From the NCBI GenBank assembly GCA_964556705.1, contig CAZKXX010000037.1, positions 1 to 33,782 on the forward strand: 33,782 nucleotides of DNA, read 5' to 3'. This stretch comes from CAZKXX01 sp964556705. GTDB lineage: Bacteria; Acidobacteriota; Terriglobia; UBA7540. The notes under the pieces were generated by a model. It ran no database searches. It saw nothing but the letters and a program-made list of their open reading frames with translations, and had not been told where the DNA came from. Shown one piece after another: positions 1 to 8,123 of this stretch (positions within the stretch are counted from its first letter, which is position 1; every line of letters begins with the position of its first letter). Both the position numbers and the translations under genes were made by a program.

Positions 1-959
1 TGGCCGAGCTTCACGTTGACGATGTCGGTCTCATCCACCTTCACCTCCGCGGTGACGACCGAGAGGTCGGAAACCTGGAAGAGCAGGCTGCCGGGCTGGT
101 TCTGAATTCCGGGGACGACGTTCTCGCCTTCGTGGACGGGGAGCGACGTCACCACGCCGTCGAGCGGAGACGTGTAAATGGTTTTGCTCTTCACGTCCTC
201 CAGGCGCAGCAAGCCGGCTCGCGCCTGGGCCACGCGCGCCTTACTCATGTCTCGTGCGTGCAGGGCCTGCTGATACTGGGCCTCCGCCTGCTGCAGGCGA
301 GCTTCGGCGGCTTCCAGGGCGGCGCGCGCCACTTCATATTCGGTGCGGCGCTGGTCGAAGACCTGGCGCGAGATGAGGTCGTCGCTGAGCATCGCTTCAG
401 CGCGTGCAAAATCCTTGCTGGCGCGGTCGAGCGTGGCCTGGGCCTGCTGGACATCGGCCTCGGCCGTGCGCACTGCCGCCGCCGCCGAGGCTACCGTGGC
501 TTCCGCGCCCGCCGTGTCCGCCAAGGCGGTGCGCAGCGCCGCCTGTTGAGCTTCCACGTCGGCTTCCTGCTGCACCGACTCGGTCTGCATCAGCAGTTGA
601 CCCTTGGTCACTCGGTCGCCTTCCTTGACGTAAACCGCCACGATTTTTCCGAACGAGTTGGCGTTAACGGCCGCGTAGCGATCGCGGCTCGGCTTGATTT
701 CACCGGAGGCCGTGACGATGGCCGCCAGGTCCTGGCGCAGCACCTTGCCCGTTTGCACTTCCACCACGCCGCGGCGGCTCCACACCACTCCGCCGATAAC
801 CAGGCCGGCGAGGACGACTGCGCCGAGGCCCAGCAAAAGCGGTTTCTTCCAGCTCCGGGCTCCCGCCCGTTTTGCCGCGCTCACTCCGGGTCGGACGGTC
901 GCTTCCGTCTTCCCGCGCTCTTCGGTCTTGACCGAGTTGACTTCGACCATCTGGCTCAT
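1..959 (-). CDS. RND efflux transporter periplasmic adaptor (HlyD/MFP family), 3'-truncated by the window edge
   Basis: Reading the minus strand from the ATG at 959 gives 319 codons with no stop before the window edge, so the C-terminal end is missing. What is seen: a basic N-terminal tail of about 39 residues, one hydrophobic anchor (LLLGLGAVVLAGLVIGGVVW, about residues 41-60), a biotinyl-lipoyl-like half motif (SGEIKPSRDRYAAVNA), a long Ala/Gln/Glu-rich coiled-coil hairpin with heptad character, then the returning lipoyl half (SPLDGVVTSLPVHEGENV) and the start of the beta-barrel domain (VVTAEVKVDETDIVNVKLGQ). This order is typical of MacA/HlyD-type membrane fusion proteins that link an inner-membrane pump to an outer-membrane channel. 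An AAGGAAG ribosome site lies about 11 bases upstream. The pump and channel genes would lie beyond the left edge, so the substrate cannot be inferred. Confidence 0.9.
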   Translation of the reverse strand, partial: MSQMVEVNSVKTEERGKTEATVRPGVSAAKRAGARSWKKPLLLGLGAVVLAGLVIGGVVWSRRGVVEVQTGKVLRQDLAAIVTASGEIKPSRDRYAAVNANSFGKIVAVYVKEGDRVTKGQLLMQTESVQQEADVEAQQAALRTALADTAGAEATVASAAAAVRTAEADVQQAQATLDRASKDFARAEAMLSDDLISRQVFDQRRTEYEVARAALEAAEARLQQAEAQYQQALHARDMSKARVAQARAGLLRLEDVKSKTIYTSPLDGVVTSLPVHEGENVVPGIQNQPGSLLFQVSDLSVVTAEVKVDETDIVNVKLG

Positions 960-1029
960 GTGTTTTCCAACTTCCTTCGCAGCCCCCGCAAGCCGGGGCC
1001 AGATCGGCCTTAAGAACTCAGCCGAGGCC

Positions 1030-1043
1030 CTTTCCCGGGAAAG
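1030..1043. promoter_or_regulatory. 14-bp perfect palindrome upstream of the efflux adaptor
   Basis: CTTTCCCGGGAAAG is a perfect 14-base palindrome about 70 bases upstream of the adaptor start codon. It sits in the 529-base region between the divergent adaptor and GWxTD genes. Its position would suit an operator for a dimeric repressor of the efflux genes, but no regulator gene is adjacent in the window. Apart from this and the + strand promoter I see no gene in 960-1488. Confidence 0.3.
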
Positions 1044-1403
1044 CTCCTCCTGCGCCGCTGACTCGCGCTCCGGCGGGGAAAACTCGCCCCCGCACCCTGT
1101 AATTACGCACCAGCTTGCCCGGAAGTTTCAGCAAACGGAGCTAATTTCTCCGGCCGGATCGGGCAGCACGCCCCCTCGCCGCGCGATGCTTCCTCGTACC
1201 TCATCTTAATTGGACACGGGGCGGGATGGAATTGATTTCCCGCAGCGATCCCAAGGCCATCCGAAGGGTTCGACCCTCCAAAGTCCCGGGAGGTTAGCAG
1301 GCGGAAATTGTCATTTTGGGCCAACCTTTCGGGCTGTCGGGCATCTCATGAGACGTCGGTTGTTGGGACGACCTGGCCCCTGCACGGAAGGGGAGAAAGC
1401 AGC

Positions 1404-1432
1404 TTGACTTCTCAGTCCGTGAAACCTAGAAT
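1404..1432 (+). promoter_or_regulatory. Sigma-70-type promoter for the GWxTD gene
   Basis: TTGACT at 1404-1409 and TAGAAT at 1427-1432 are separated by exactly 17 bases, a near-consensus housekeeping promoter. Transcription would start near 1439, giving a leader of about 50 bases before the ATG at 1489. No other strong -10/-35 pair is seen before 4988, so it probably drives both 1489-3135 and 3192-4988. Confidence 0.65.
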
Positions 1433-1488
1433 TTTGACTACGAAGCTGCCTCGGCCGGAGCGAAGTGTGCGCCAGCGGGAGCGTTGCC

Positions 1489-3135
1489 ATGGATGAACGA
1501 AAAGGTCGCCGGCGGCGGTTCACTCTTTCCGTCCTCCTGGTTGTTCTCCTTGGCCTCCTGATCGGTCCGGCCCTGTCTCTCGCCTCTCCGCAGAAGCTGA
1601 GCAAGCAGGAAAAGCGCCGGATGAAGGCCCTCCGCAAGGAGATGGAGAGCCCTTATAAGAAGTGGCTCCAGGAAGAAGTCCCTTACATCATCACGGACGA
1701 AGAGCGCGCGGCCTTCCGGAAGCTTTCGACGGACGAAGAGCGGGAGCAGTTTGTCGAACAGTTCTGGGAACGGCGCAACCCCAACCCCGGGAGCCCGGAA
1801 AACGAATTCAAAGAGGAATATTACCGGCGCATCGCTTACGCCAACGAGCGCTTCCCTTCCGGAATTCCGGGATGGAAGACGGACCGTGGGCGGATCTACA
1901 TCATGTGGGGCCCGCCCGATGAAATCGAATCCCACCCCAGCGGCGGCAGCTATCTCCGGCCTCCCGAGGAGGGCGGCGGCGAGACGGCAACCTATCCGTT
2001 TGAAGTCTGGCGCTACCGCTACCTGGAAGGCATCGGTTCGGACATCCTTTTGGAGTTCGTGGACAAGTCGATGACGGGCGAGTATCGCCTGACGATGGAC
2101 CCGGGCGAAAAGGACGCCCTGCTGCACGTTCCCGGCGCCGGCCTGACGCAACTGGAAGCGATGGGCATGGCGTCAAAGGCCGACCGCTTCACGCGCTCCG
2201 ACGGGATGACGATCGGGCGCTCGATGGGGGGAATGTCCGAGCGCATGAACCAGTTCACGCGCCTGGACCTCTACGCCCGCATCTTCAAGCCGCCCTCCGT
2301 AAAGTTTAAGGATTTGAAGGCAGTGGTTTTCACTCGTCTGACGGCGCAGTTGCTTCCCTTTGAGGTGCGCACCGATTTCATTCGAGTGACCGAGGACAGC
2401 GTCCTGACGCCCGTGACGGTGCAGGTGGCGAACCGCGACTTGCAGTTCGCGAACAAAGAAGGCGTCATGCACGCCGTGCTGGACATCTACGGTCAGATTA
2501 CGACGCTGGGCGGGCGAGTGGTCAGCACCTTTGAGGACGCCGTGGCTCTCGACGTCCCGTCAGCCGAGTTCCCGCGCTATGTGGAGCGCAAGTCGGTTTA
2601 CCAGAAAGTGGTCCCGCTGCGGCCCGGCCGCTACAAGATCAGCGTGGTCGTGAAGGATGAAACCAACGGGCACATGGGCTCGATGGAAATGGGCTTCCAG
2701 GTGCCGCGCTACGAGGAGGAGCAACTGGCCAACAGCTCCCTGATTCTGGCCGACCTGATCCAGCCGCTGCCCACCAGCCAGGTGGGTTCCGGGCCGTTTG
2801 TGATTGGCGGCACCAAGGTGAGGCCCAGCGTCAGCCGCACGTTTACGCGCGACCAGAACCTGGGAATTTACATGCAGGTTTACAATCTCGGCCTCGACCC
2901 GGAAACCAACCGGCCCTCGGCCGAGATCGAATATGAGATCACCAAGGACGGCAGGACGCTGCTGACTCAGAAGGAAGACAGCTCGGTCCTGGACCGGACA
3001 TCGCAGCAAGTGACGCTGCAAAAGACCATGCCGCTGAACTTGCTCGAGCCCGGCAAATACACCGTCCAGATCAAGGTCACGGACAAGGTCAAGAACCAGA
3101 CTATTTCCCCGGTTGAGACTTTCGAGCTGCTCTAG
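1489..3135 (+). CDS. GWxTD domain-containing secreted protein
   Basis: 548 residues. The N-terminus has a basic stretch (MDERKGRRRR) followed by a hydrophobic segment (about 11-31), consistent with a signal peptide or membrane anchor. A charged helical region follows, with a W-ERRNPNPGSPENEFKEEYYRRI segment and then the family signature GWKTDRGRIYIMWGPPDEI at about residues 128-146. The C-terminal half is beta-rich and resembles Ig-like domains (for example PGRYKISVVVKDE and PGKYTVQIKVTDK). The GWxTD family is named for this motif, is abundant in Acidobacteriota and has no established biochemical function. The ATG at 1489 is preferred over the GTG at 1465 because GGGAG lies 7 bases upstream. 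The next gene starts 56 bases downstream on the same strand, suggesting co-transcription with the barrel protein. Confidence 0.88.
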   Translation: MDERKGRRRRFTLSVLLVVLLGLLIGPALSLASPQKLSKQEKRRMKALRKEMESPYKKWLQEEVPYIITDEERAAFRKLSTDEEREQFVEQFWERRNPNPGSPENEFKEEYYRRIAYANERFPSGIPGWKTDRGRIYIMWGPPDEIESHPSGGSYLRPPEEGGGETATYPFEVWRYRYLEGIGSDILLEFVDKSMTGEYRLTMDPGEKDALLHVPGAGLTQLEAMGMASKADRFTRSDGMTIGRSMGGMSERMNQFTRLDLYARIFKPPSVKFKDLKAVVFTRLTAQLLPFEVRTDFIRVTEDSVLTPVTVQVANRDLQFANKEGVMHAVLDIYGQITTLGGRVVSTFEDAVALDVPSAEFPRYVERKSVYQKVVPLRPGRYKISVVVKDETNGHMGSMEMGFQVPRYEEEQLANSSLILADLIQPLPTSQVGSGPFVIGGTKVRPSVSRTFTRDQNLGIYMQVYNLGLDPETNRPSAEIEYEITKDGRTLLTQKEDSSVLDRTSQQVTLQKTMPLNLLEPGKYTVQIKVTDKVKNQTISPVETFELL

Positions 3136-3191
3136 GAGCGGCGCGAGGATCACCTCAGCCCGCCCTCACGGGGCGAGCCGAAGGGAAGCAG

Positions 3192-4988
3192 ATGAAGCCA
3201 AACTTCCGGACCGAACGGGTTCACCGAGTTCTGCCTTTCGCTCTCCTTCTCATCCTGGTGGCGGCGGTTCCCGCTGCCTCCGGCGCCGATTTCGGGCGCG
3301 TGACGGGGAAGGTGTCGGACCCTGCGGGGAATCCCCTGATGGGCGCCTCCGTTGTACTGGTGGGGCCATTGGTGAGCGGCTTGGTGTCGGTGGAAGCGGG
3401 GGTCCAGCGCGTCATCACGGATGCTCACGGGAATTTCTCGATCGAACGGCTCGCCCCGGGCTTGTATTCCCTCAAGGTTACCGCTCCAACCCGCCTTCCG
3501 GCCCTTCGAAACCGGGTGCGCGTGCAATCCGGCGGCACGGCTCTTGAAAACTTTGTTCTGACGGACATCCTCACGGCGCTGACCTTGCAGGTCCCATCCG
3601 GCAGCGTTTCGAACTGGGGCGAGGACTGGAAGTGGGTGCTTCGCACGTCGTCCACGACGCGCCCCGTGCTTCGCTACCGCGAAAACGCCGAAGCGAATCG
3701 CGGCCGTCGAGGGGGAGAGAAAATCCCCCTGCCGCCGGGCCAGACGCTGGTCGGGATGATGCCCGGCTCGAGCCGGGGCGAAGCGCTCTCTGCCGACGTG
3801 GGGCTGGGGAGTGTCCTGGCCTACTTGCGGCCTCTCGCTGAAGACACCGACCTTCTGGTGGCCGGCTCGATGGCAGCCAGCGGCTTCGTCGGCTCCTCGG
3901 TGGCGACCGCGATCCGCAAGGACCTCCTCAGGGGAGACCCGCAGGAACTGGCTCTCATCGTGCACCAGCTCGGCTTTGCCGAAGGGTTTGCCCTGACCGG
4001 ACCGCAGGGCGGGACCGAAATGGGGAACGCCCAGGGCGTCGTGGTCAGCTATTCGCACACGCGGCGTCTCTCCAATTCGCTGACCGTGACCACGGGGGTG
4101 CGGGTCGATTACTTGAATGCCTCGCAGGACACCACTGTCGTCCAGCCGCGGATGCGGGTGGAGTACTCGTGGACGCCGCGGACGACGGTTTCCTTCCAGC
4201 ACGGGTCCTACCAGCCTGAGGGCGATAGCACCCTGATGGAGCGTATCGGCACGCTCAATGCTTTCCCGCGCGTGACGCTTCAGGGATACCGTCCGCGCCT
4301 GGAGACGCTGCGCCACACTGAAATCGAACTTGCGCGCAGGGTGGGAGACTCGGGACGATTCGAGGTTGCCGCGTACCGCGACCGGTTTGACAACACGGCG
4401 CTGTGGGGATTTGGCTCGGCTGAAGCGCTGGATCCCTGGGCGGGGGACTTTCTTCCCAATCCGGCTGCTGACGGAGTTACGCTCAATGCGGGCCGTTACG
4501 AATCGTCCGGTGTTCGCGTCACTTACACACAGGGCTGGGGCAGCCGCGTCCGGACAGCCATGCTCTATGCCCTTGGCGATGCGTTGGAGGCGGATAGCTG
4601 GGAGGATCAAGGCCGGCATGAACTGCGCCGCAGCCTGCGTGCTCATCTCCGCCCCGAGCGCACCCATATGGTGGGCGGCAAGGTGATGACCACGCTGCCC
4701 AAGTGCAACACGCAGATCTCAACTTCTTACGTGTGGTTGCCTCAGGGCCGAGTGACCGGCGTGGATCCGTACGGTCAGTCCACTTTGCAGGTCCAGCCTT
4801 TCCTGGGCGTTCAGATTCGGCAGCCGTTGCCGACGCTTGCCTTCTTTCCGGCGCGCATCGAAGCGCTGGCAGATTTCCGCAACCTTTTGGCCCAGGGATA
4901 TGTCCCACTGGACCGGTCCGCTGAGGAGGCGCTGCTTTTGACACCGGCTTACCGGAGCTTCCGCGGAGGCTTCTCGGTCCAGTTTTAG
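3192..4988 (+). CDS. Carboxypeptidase-regulatory-like domain / outer-membrane beta-barrel protein
   Basis: 598 residues. There is a signal peptide (basic start, hydrophobic core about 15-33, AASGA cleavage region), then a carboxypeptidase-regulatory Ig-like domain (about 36-125: GRVTGKVSDPAGNPLMGASVVL, ITDAHGNFSIERLAPGLYSLKV). A linker without recognisable folds follows. From about residue 280 to the end there are repeated alternating-polarity strands (LTVTTGVRVDYLN, RMRVEYSWTPRTTVSFQHG), ending in FRGGFSVQF with a terminal aromatic residue, the usual outer-membrane barrel signal. Acidobacterial Oar-like TonB-dependent receptors share the N-terminal domain but are usually around 1,000 residues with a plug domain. 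I see no clear plug or TonB box here, so this looks like a compact relative. The start is supported by GGGAAG upstream. It probably forms an operon with the GWxTD gene. Confidence 0.75.
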   Translation: MKPNFRTERVHRVLPFALLLILVAAVPAASGADFGRVTGKVSDPAGNPLMGASVVLVGPLVSGLVSVEAGVQRVITDAHGNFSIERLAPGLYSLKVTAPTRLPALRNRVRVQSGGTALENFVLTDILTALTLQVPSGSVSNWGEDWKWVLRTSSTTRPVLRYRENAEANRGRRGGEKIPLPPGQTLVGMMPGSSRGEALSADVGLGSVLAYLRPLAEDTDLLVAGSMAASGFVGSSVATAIRKDLLRGDPQELALIVHQLGFAEGFALTGPQGGTEMGNAQGVVVSYSHTRRLSNSLTVTTGVRVDYLNASQDTTVVQPRMRVEYSWTPRTTVSFQHGSYQPEGDSTLMERIGTLNAFPRVTLQGYRPRLETLRHTEIELARRVGDSGRFEVAAYRDRFDNTALWGFGSAEALDPWAGDFLPNPAADGVTLNAGRYESSGVRVTYTQGWGSRVRTAMLYALGDALEADSWEDQGRHELRRSLRAHLRPERTHMVGGKVMTTLPKCNTQISTSYVWLPQGRVTGVDPYGQSTLQVQPFLGVQIRQPLPTLAFFPARIEALADFRNLLAQGYVPLDRSAEEALLLTPAYRSFRGGFSVQF

Positions 4989-5294
4989 GCGTAAGTCTTA
5001 GCCACTTCATCTCACCTAAGCAGATCGAGCAAGCACCGCAAGTGGAATGGTTCGGCTGGAGACCATCTCCATGGTTGCCGCGTCTCATGAAAGAAAACGT
5101 ACGTCGGCCGGAATATACGGAAATTCATAGGCCATATTCATGAATTGGAATGACTCCATGGCGAGCGCGAGATGGTGCCTTAAGCGACTGAAATCAAGTC
5201 TGTTATCGGTCTCTGTGTTTACAGATTGTGGAAAGCAACTTGCTCGCATTCGAGGCGAGGAAGTGTATTTCGGCCCGCATCGAGGGCCCTCCAG
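4989..5294. other. Intergenic region before the histidine kinase
   Basis: About 300 bases, noticeably more AT-rich than the flanking genes. I see no convincing terminator after 4988 and no good -10/-35 pair. An in-frame ATG at 5226 could extend the kinase by 23 residues (Cys/Arg-rich, unlike a leader), but I treat this part as untranslated. Confidence 0.4.
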
Positions 5295-8123
5295 ATGAAG
5301 CCGAATTCGCCATTGCGATTTACGACGGTCTCGCTGGCTCTGCTGAGCTTCGCCTTGGTCGTGTTCGGCATCCTCAACTTCCACCAGCGTAGCCAGTACC
5401 AGCTTCCCGATGATGGCGTCTCCTGGGTGGACACCGACGAGGGCGTGACGGCGTGGATTGTTGCCCACGACGGGCCGGGAGAACGCGCGGGTATCAGGCA
5501 AGGAGACCGGCTACGCTCAATTGACGGGCGTTCGACGGTCCGAGCCGTGGATGCCGTCCGCGAGGTATTCCGGCACGGCGTCTGGTCAGAGGCCTGGTAC
5601 GAACTGGAGCGTGACGGGCAGCGCATCGAAGCGGCAGTCGTCATCACGCCGCAGGACACTTCCGGGTCGGTCCGCCACTACCTTGCGGTCGTCGGCCTGC
5701 TCTACCTGCTGATTGGGACCTTCGTTCTGGTGCGTCGCTGGACGGCGCCGAAATCGCTCCACTTCTACGTGTTCTGCCTGGCTTCGTTCGTCCTTTACAC
5801 GTTTTCTTACACGGGCAAGCTGAATCTGTTCGATTGGACCATTTACTGGCTGAACGTGCTGGCGCTGATCCTCCAGCCGGCGCTGTTCCTTCACTTTTGC
5901 CTGACGTTTCCGGAGCGGCGCGGGCTGGCGCAGGAGAAGCCATACGCGTTGGCGCTGGTGTACGTCCCGGGCCTCGTTCTGCTGTCACTGCACGTGCTGG
6001 TCGCGCTGGGAATTCTGACGCTTTCCTACCCGCTGCTGGGAGCGCGGTGGGTTCTGGACCGCGTCGAGCTCTTCTACCTGGTTTCCTACTTCCTCGCCGG
6101 CGCGGTGCTGCTCGCAAGGTCCTATCGGGGCGCCGAAGCTCCGCTGATTAAGCAGCAGCTCAAGTGGGTGACGCGCGGAACTTTCCTCGCCTTCCTCCCC
6201 TTCGCGGCGATTTACGCCATTCCCTACGCGCTGGGGTACATTCCCCAGCCGTGGATGAAGTTTTCGGTGCTCTCTCTGGCGTTCCTGCCGCTGACGTTCG
6301 GCTACGCCATCGTCCGCTACCGGCTGATGGACGTGGACATTCTCTTCCAGCGGGGCATCGCCTACACGCTGGCGACCGCGGCGATCGTGGGCATTTTCTT
6401 CGGCGTCGTCGCGCTGTTTGCGGACCTGTTCCGCACCGCCGTGCCCATCACCAGCCGGACGGGCTGGGTTTTCGCCATCATCTTCACGGCCTTTCTCTTC
6501 CAGCCGCTGGTGAACTGGATTCAGGGACGGCTCGACAAGTTTTTCAACCGCGAGCGCTACGATTACCGGCGCACGTTGCGGCAGTTCTCCCGTGAGCTGA
6601 CCTCGGCCCGGCACGTCGGCACGCTGCTCGACCACGTGGCCGAGCGGTTGGCCGATACGCTGGCCGTGGACCGCCTGGCCATTTTTCTCGAAGATGGCCG
6701 CGGCCGCTTCCGCCTTGCCAAGTCGCGCGGCATGGATTTCTCCGAAGAACTTGATCTGAGCTTTCTCGATCCGCTGCGGCCCGAGCTGGTGAAAGGCTAT
6801 CTCTTCTTCGAGAGCGTCCGGCGCGTCGAGGACGTTTCGCCAGCCGCCCGGGTGACGATCGAACGCCTCGACCTGCACTACTACCTGCCCATTAAGAGCC
6901 AGGAAGGGACGCTGGGGTATCTGGGGATCGGCAAAACGCGCCGCGGCGACTACCTGTCGAGCGAAGACGTAGACCTGCTCCACACGGTGGCCAGCAACAT
7001 GGCCATTGCGCTCGAAAACGCGCGGCTCTACGAATCGCTCGAGCAGAAGGCACGACAGATTGAGCGGCTGCGCGACTACGGCGAAAGCATCCTCGAATCG
7101 GTCAGCGTCGGCATTCTCGCCTGCGACCTCGAGCAGCGCGTGGAGTCCTGGAATTCCGCGATGGAGCAGCTCTACGGCCTGAGCCGCAGCGAAGCGCTGG
7201 GCAAGCGGCTCGACCAGATCTTCCCGCCCGAACTGCTGGTCGAAATCTCGCAGGAACTCGGGCCGAGCCGCGCGCTGAGCCTCTACAAGTTCCGGCTGCG
7301 CAGCGCCCACGGCCGCAACCTCGTCGTGAACATCTCGACGGCGCCGCTGGTGGACAAGGACGAGCGGGTGATCGGGCGCCTGCTCATCATGAATGACTTC
7401 ACGGAGCGCGTGAACCTGGAAGACCAGCTCGTTCAGGCCGAGAAACTCTCCTCCATCGGCCTGCTGGCCGCCGGCGTGGCGCACGAAGTCAACACGCCGC
7501 TGGCCGTGATCGCTTCCCAGGCCCAGATGCTGACGCGGCAACTGCCGCCGGAAGACCCGCAGTACCGCATCGTGGACAAGATCATCAAGCAGTCGTTCCG
7601 CGCGTCGGAAATCGTCAACAGCCTGCTCAAATTCTCGCGGGTCAGCGGCAGCGAGTACTCGGAGCTTGACGTCAACCGCGTCATCCGCGAGACGGTTTCG
7701 CTGGTCGAGCCGATGCTGCGCGCCTCGAAGATCGCTCTCAACCTGCAGCTTTCGCCCGCGGTGCCCCCCGTTTACGGGAACCAGGGAAAGCTCCAGCAGG
7801 TCTTCATGAATCTGATTATGAACGCGCGCGACGCCATGCCGCGCGGCGGCAAGCTTTCGCTCGCGTCGGAGAGCGAGAACGGCACGGTGCGGGTCGAAGT
7901 GGCCGACAGCGGCGTGGGGATCCCCCCGGACGACCTGACGAAGATCTTCGACCCCTTCTTCACCACCAAGGCGACGAGCCGCGGCACCGGGCTCGGCCTG
8001 GCGGTGACCTACGGCATCGTTCGCGAGCACTCGGGCAAGATCCGCGTCGAGAGCGCCGTCGGGCGGGGCACCAGTTTCTTCTTGGAATTGCCAGCCGCAA
8101 GGAAAGCCGTGAATGTCAGTTAA
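5295..8123 (+). CDS. Membrane sensor histidine kinase with PDZ, GAF and PAS domains
   Basis: 942 residues from the ATG at 5295 (GAGGG 8 bases upstream). In order: a hydrophobic segment (about 10-28); a PDZ-like domain (about 45-115, GPGERAGIRQGDRLRSIDG); a block of about eight transmembrane helices (about 120-400); a GAF domain (about 440-600, ending SSEDVDLLHTVASNMAIALENARLYE); a PAS domain (about 615-720, RVESWNSAMEQLYGLSRSEALGKRL); HisKA with GVAHEVNTPL, phospho-acceptor His730; and HATPase (N box NLIMNARDA, G1 DSGVGIPPDDL, F box FDPFFTTK, G2 GTGLGLAV). All kinase motifs are intact. The 3' end overlaps the response-regulator gene by 11 bases, so the two are very probably partners. The signal sensed is unknown; the PDZ between the first helix and the membrane block may lie outside the cytoplasm and report envelope state (inference). 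Confidence 0.9.
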   Translation: MKPNSPLRFTTVSLALLSFALVVFGILNFHQRSQYQLPDDGVSWVDTDEGVTAWIVAHDGPGERAGIRQGDRLRSIDGRSTVRAVDAVREVFRHGVWSEAWYELERDGQRIEAAVVITPQDTSGSVRHYLAVVGLLYLLIGTFVLVRRWTAPKSLHFYVFCLASFVLYTFSYTGKLNLFDWTIYWLNVLALILQPALFLHFCLTFPERRGLAQEKPYALALVYVPGLVLLSLHVLVALGILTLSYPLLGARWVLDRVELFYLVSYFLAGAVLLARSYRGAEAPLIKQQLKWVTRGTFLAFLPFAAIYAIPYALGYIPQPWMKFSVLSLAFLPLTFGYAIVRYRLMDVDILFQRGIAYTLATAAIVGIFFGVVALFADLFRTAVPITSRTGWVFAIIFTAFLFQPLVNWIQGRLDKFFNRERYDYRRTLRQFSRELTSARHVGTLLDHVAERLADTLAVDRLAIFLEDGRGRFRLAKSRGMDFSEELDLSFLDPLRPELVKGYLFFESVRRVEDVSPAARVTIERLDLHYYLPIKSQEGTLGYLGIGKTRRGDYLSSEDVDLLHTVASNMAIALENARLYESLEQKARQIERLRDYGESILESVSVGILACDLEQRVESWNSAMEQLYGLSRSEALGKRLDQIFPPELLVEISQELGPSRALSLYKFRLRSAHGRNLVVNISTAPLVDKDERVIGRLLIMNDFTERVNLEDQLVQAEKLSSIGLLAAGVAHEVNTPLAVIASQAQMLTRQLPPEDPQYRIVDKIIKQSFRASEIVNSLLKFSRVSGSEYSELDVNRVIRETVSLVEPMLRASKIALNLQLSPAVPPVYGNQGKLQQVFMNLIMNARDAMPRGGKLSLASESENGTVRVEVADSGVGIPPDDLTKIFDPFFTTKATSRGTGLGLAVTYGIVREHSGKIRVESAVGRGTSFFLELPAARKAVNVS

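Noticed and set aside
132..1013. Plus-strand frame at the left edge
   Set aside because: The minus strand encodes an adaptor with lipoyl, coiled-coil and anchor features; the plus frame is its shadow.
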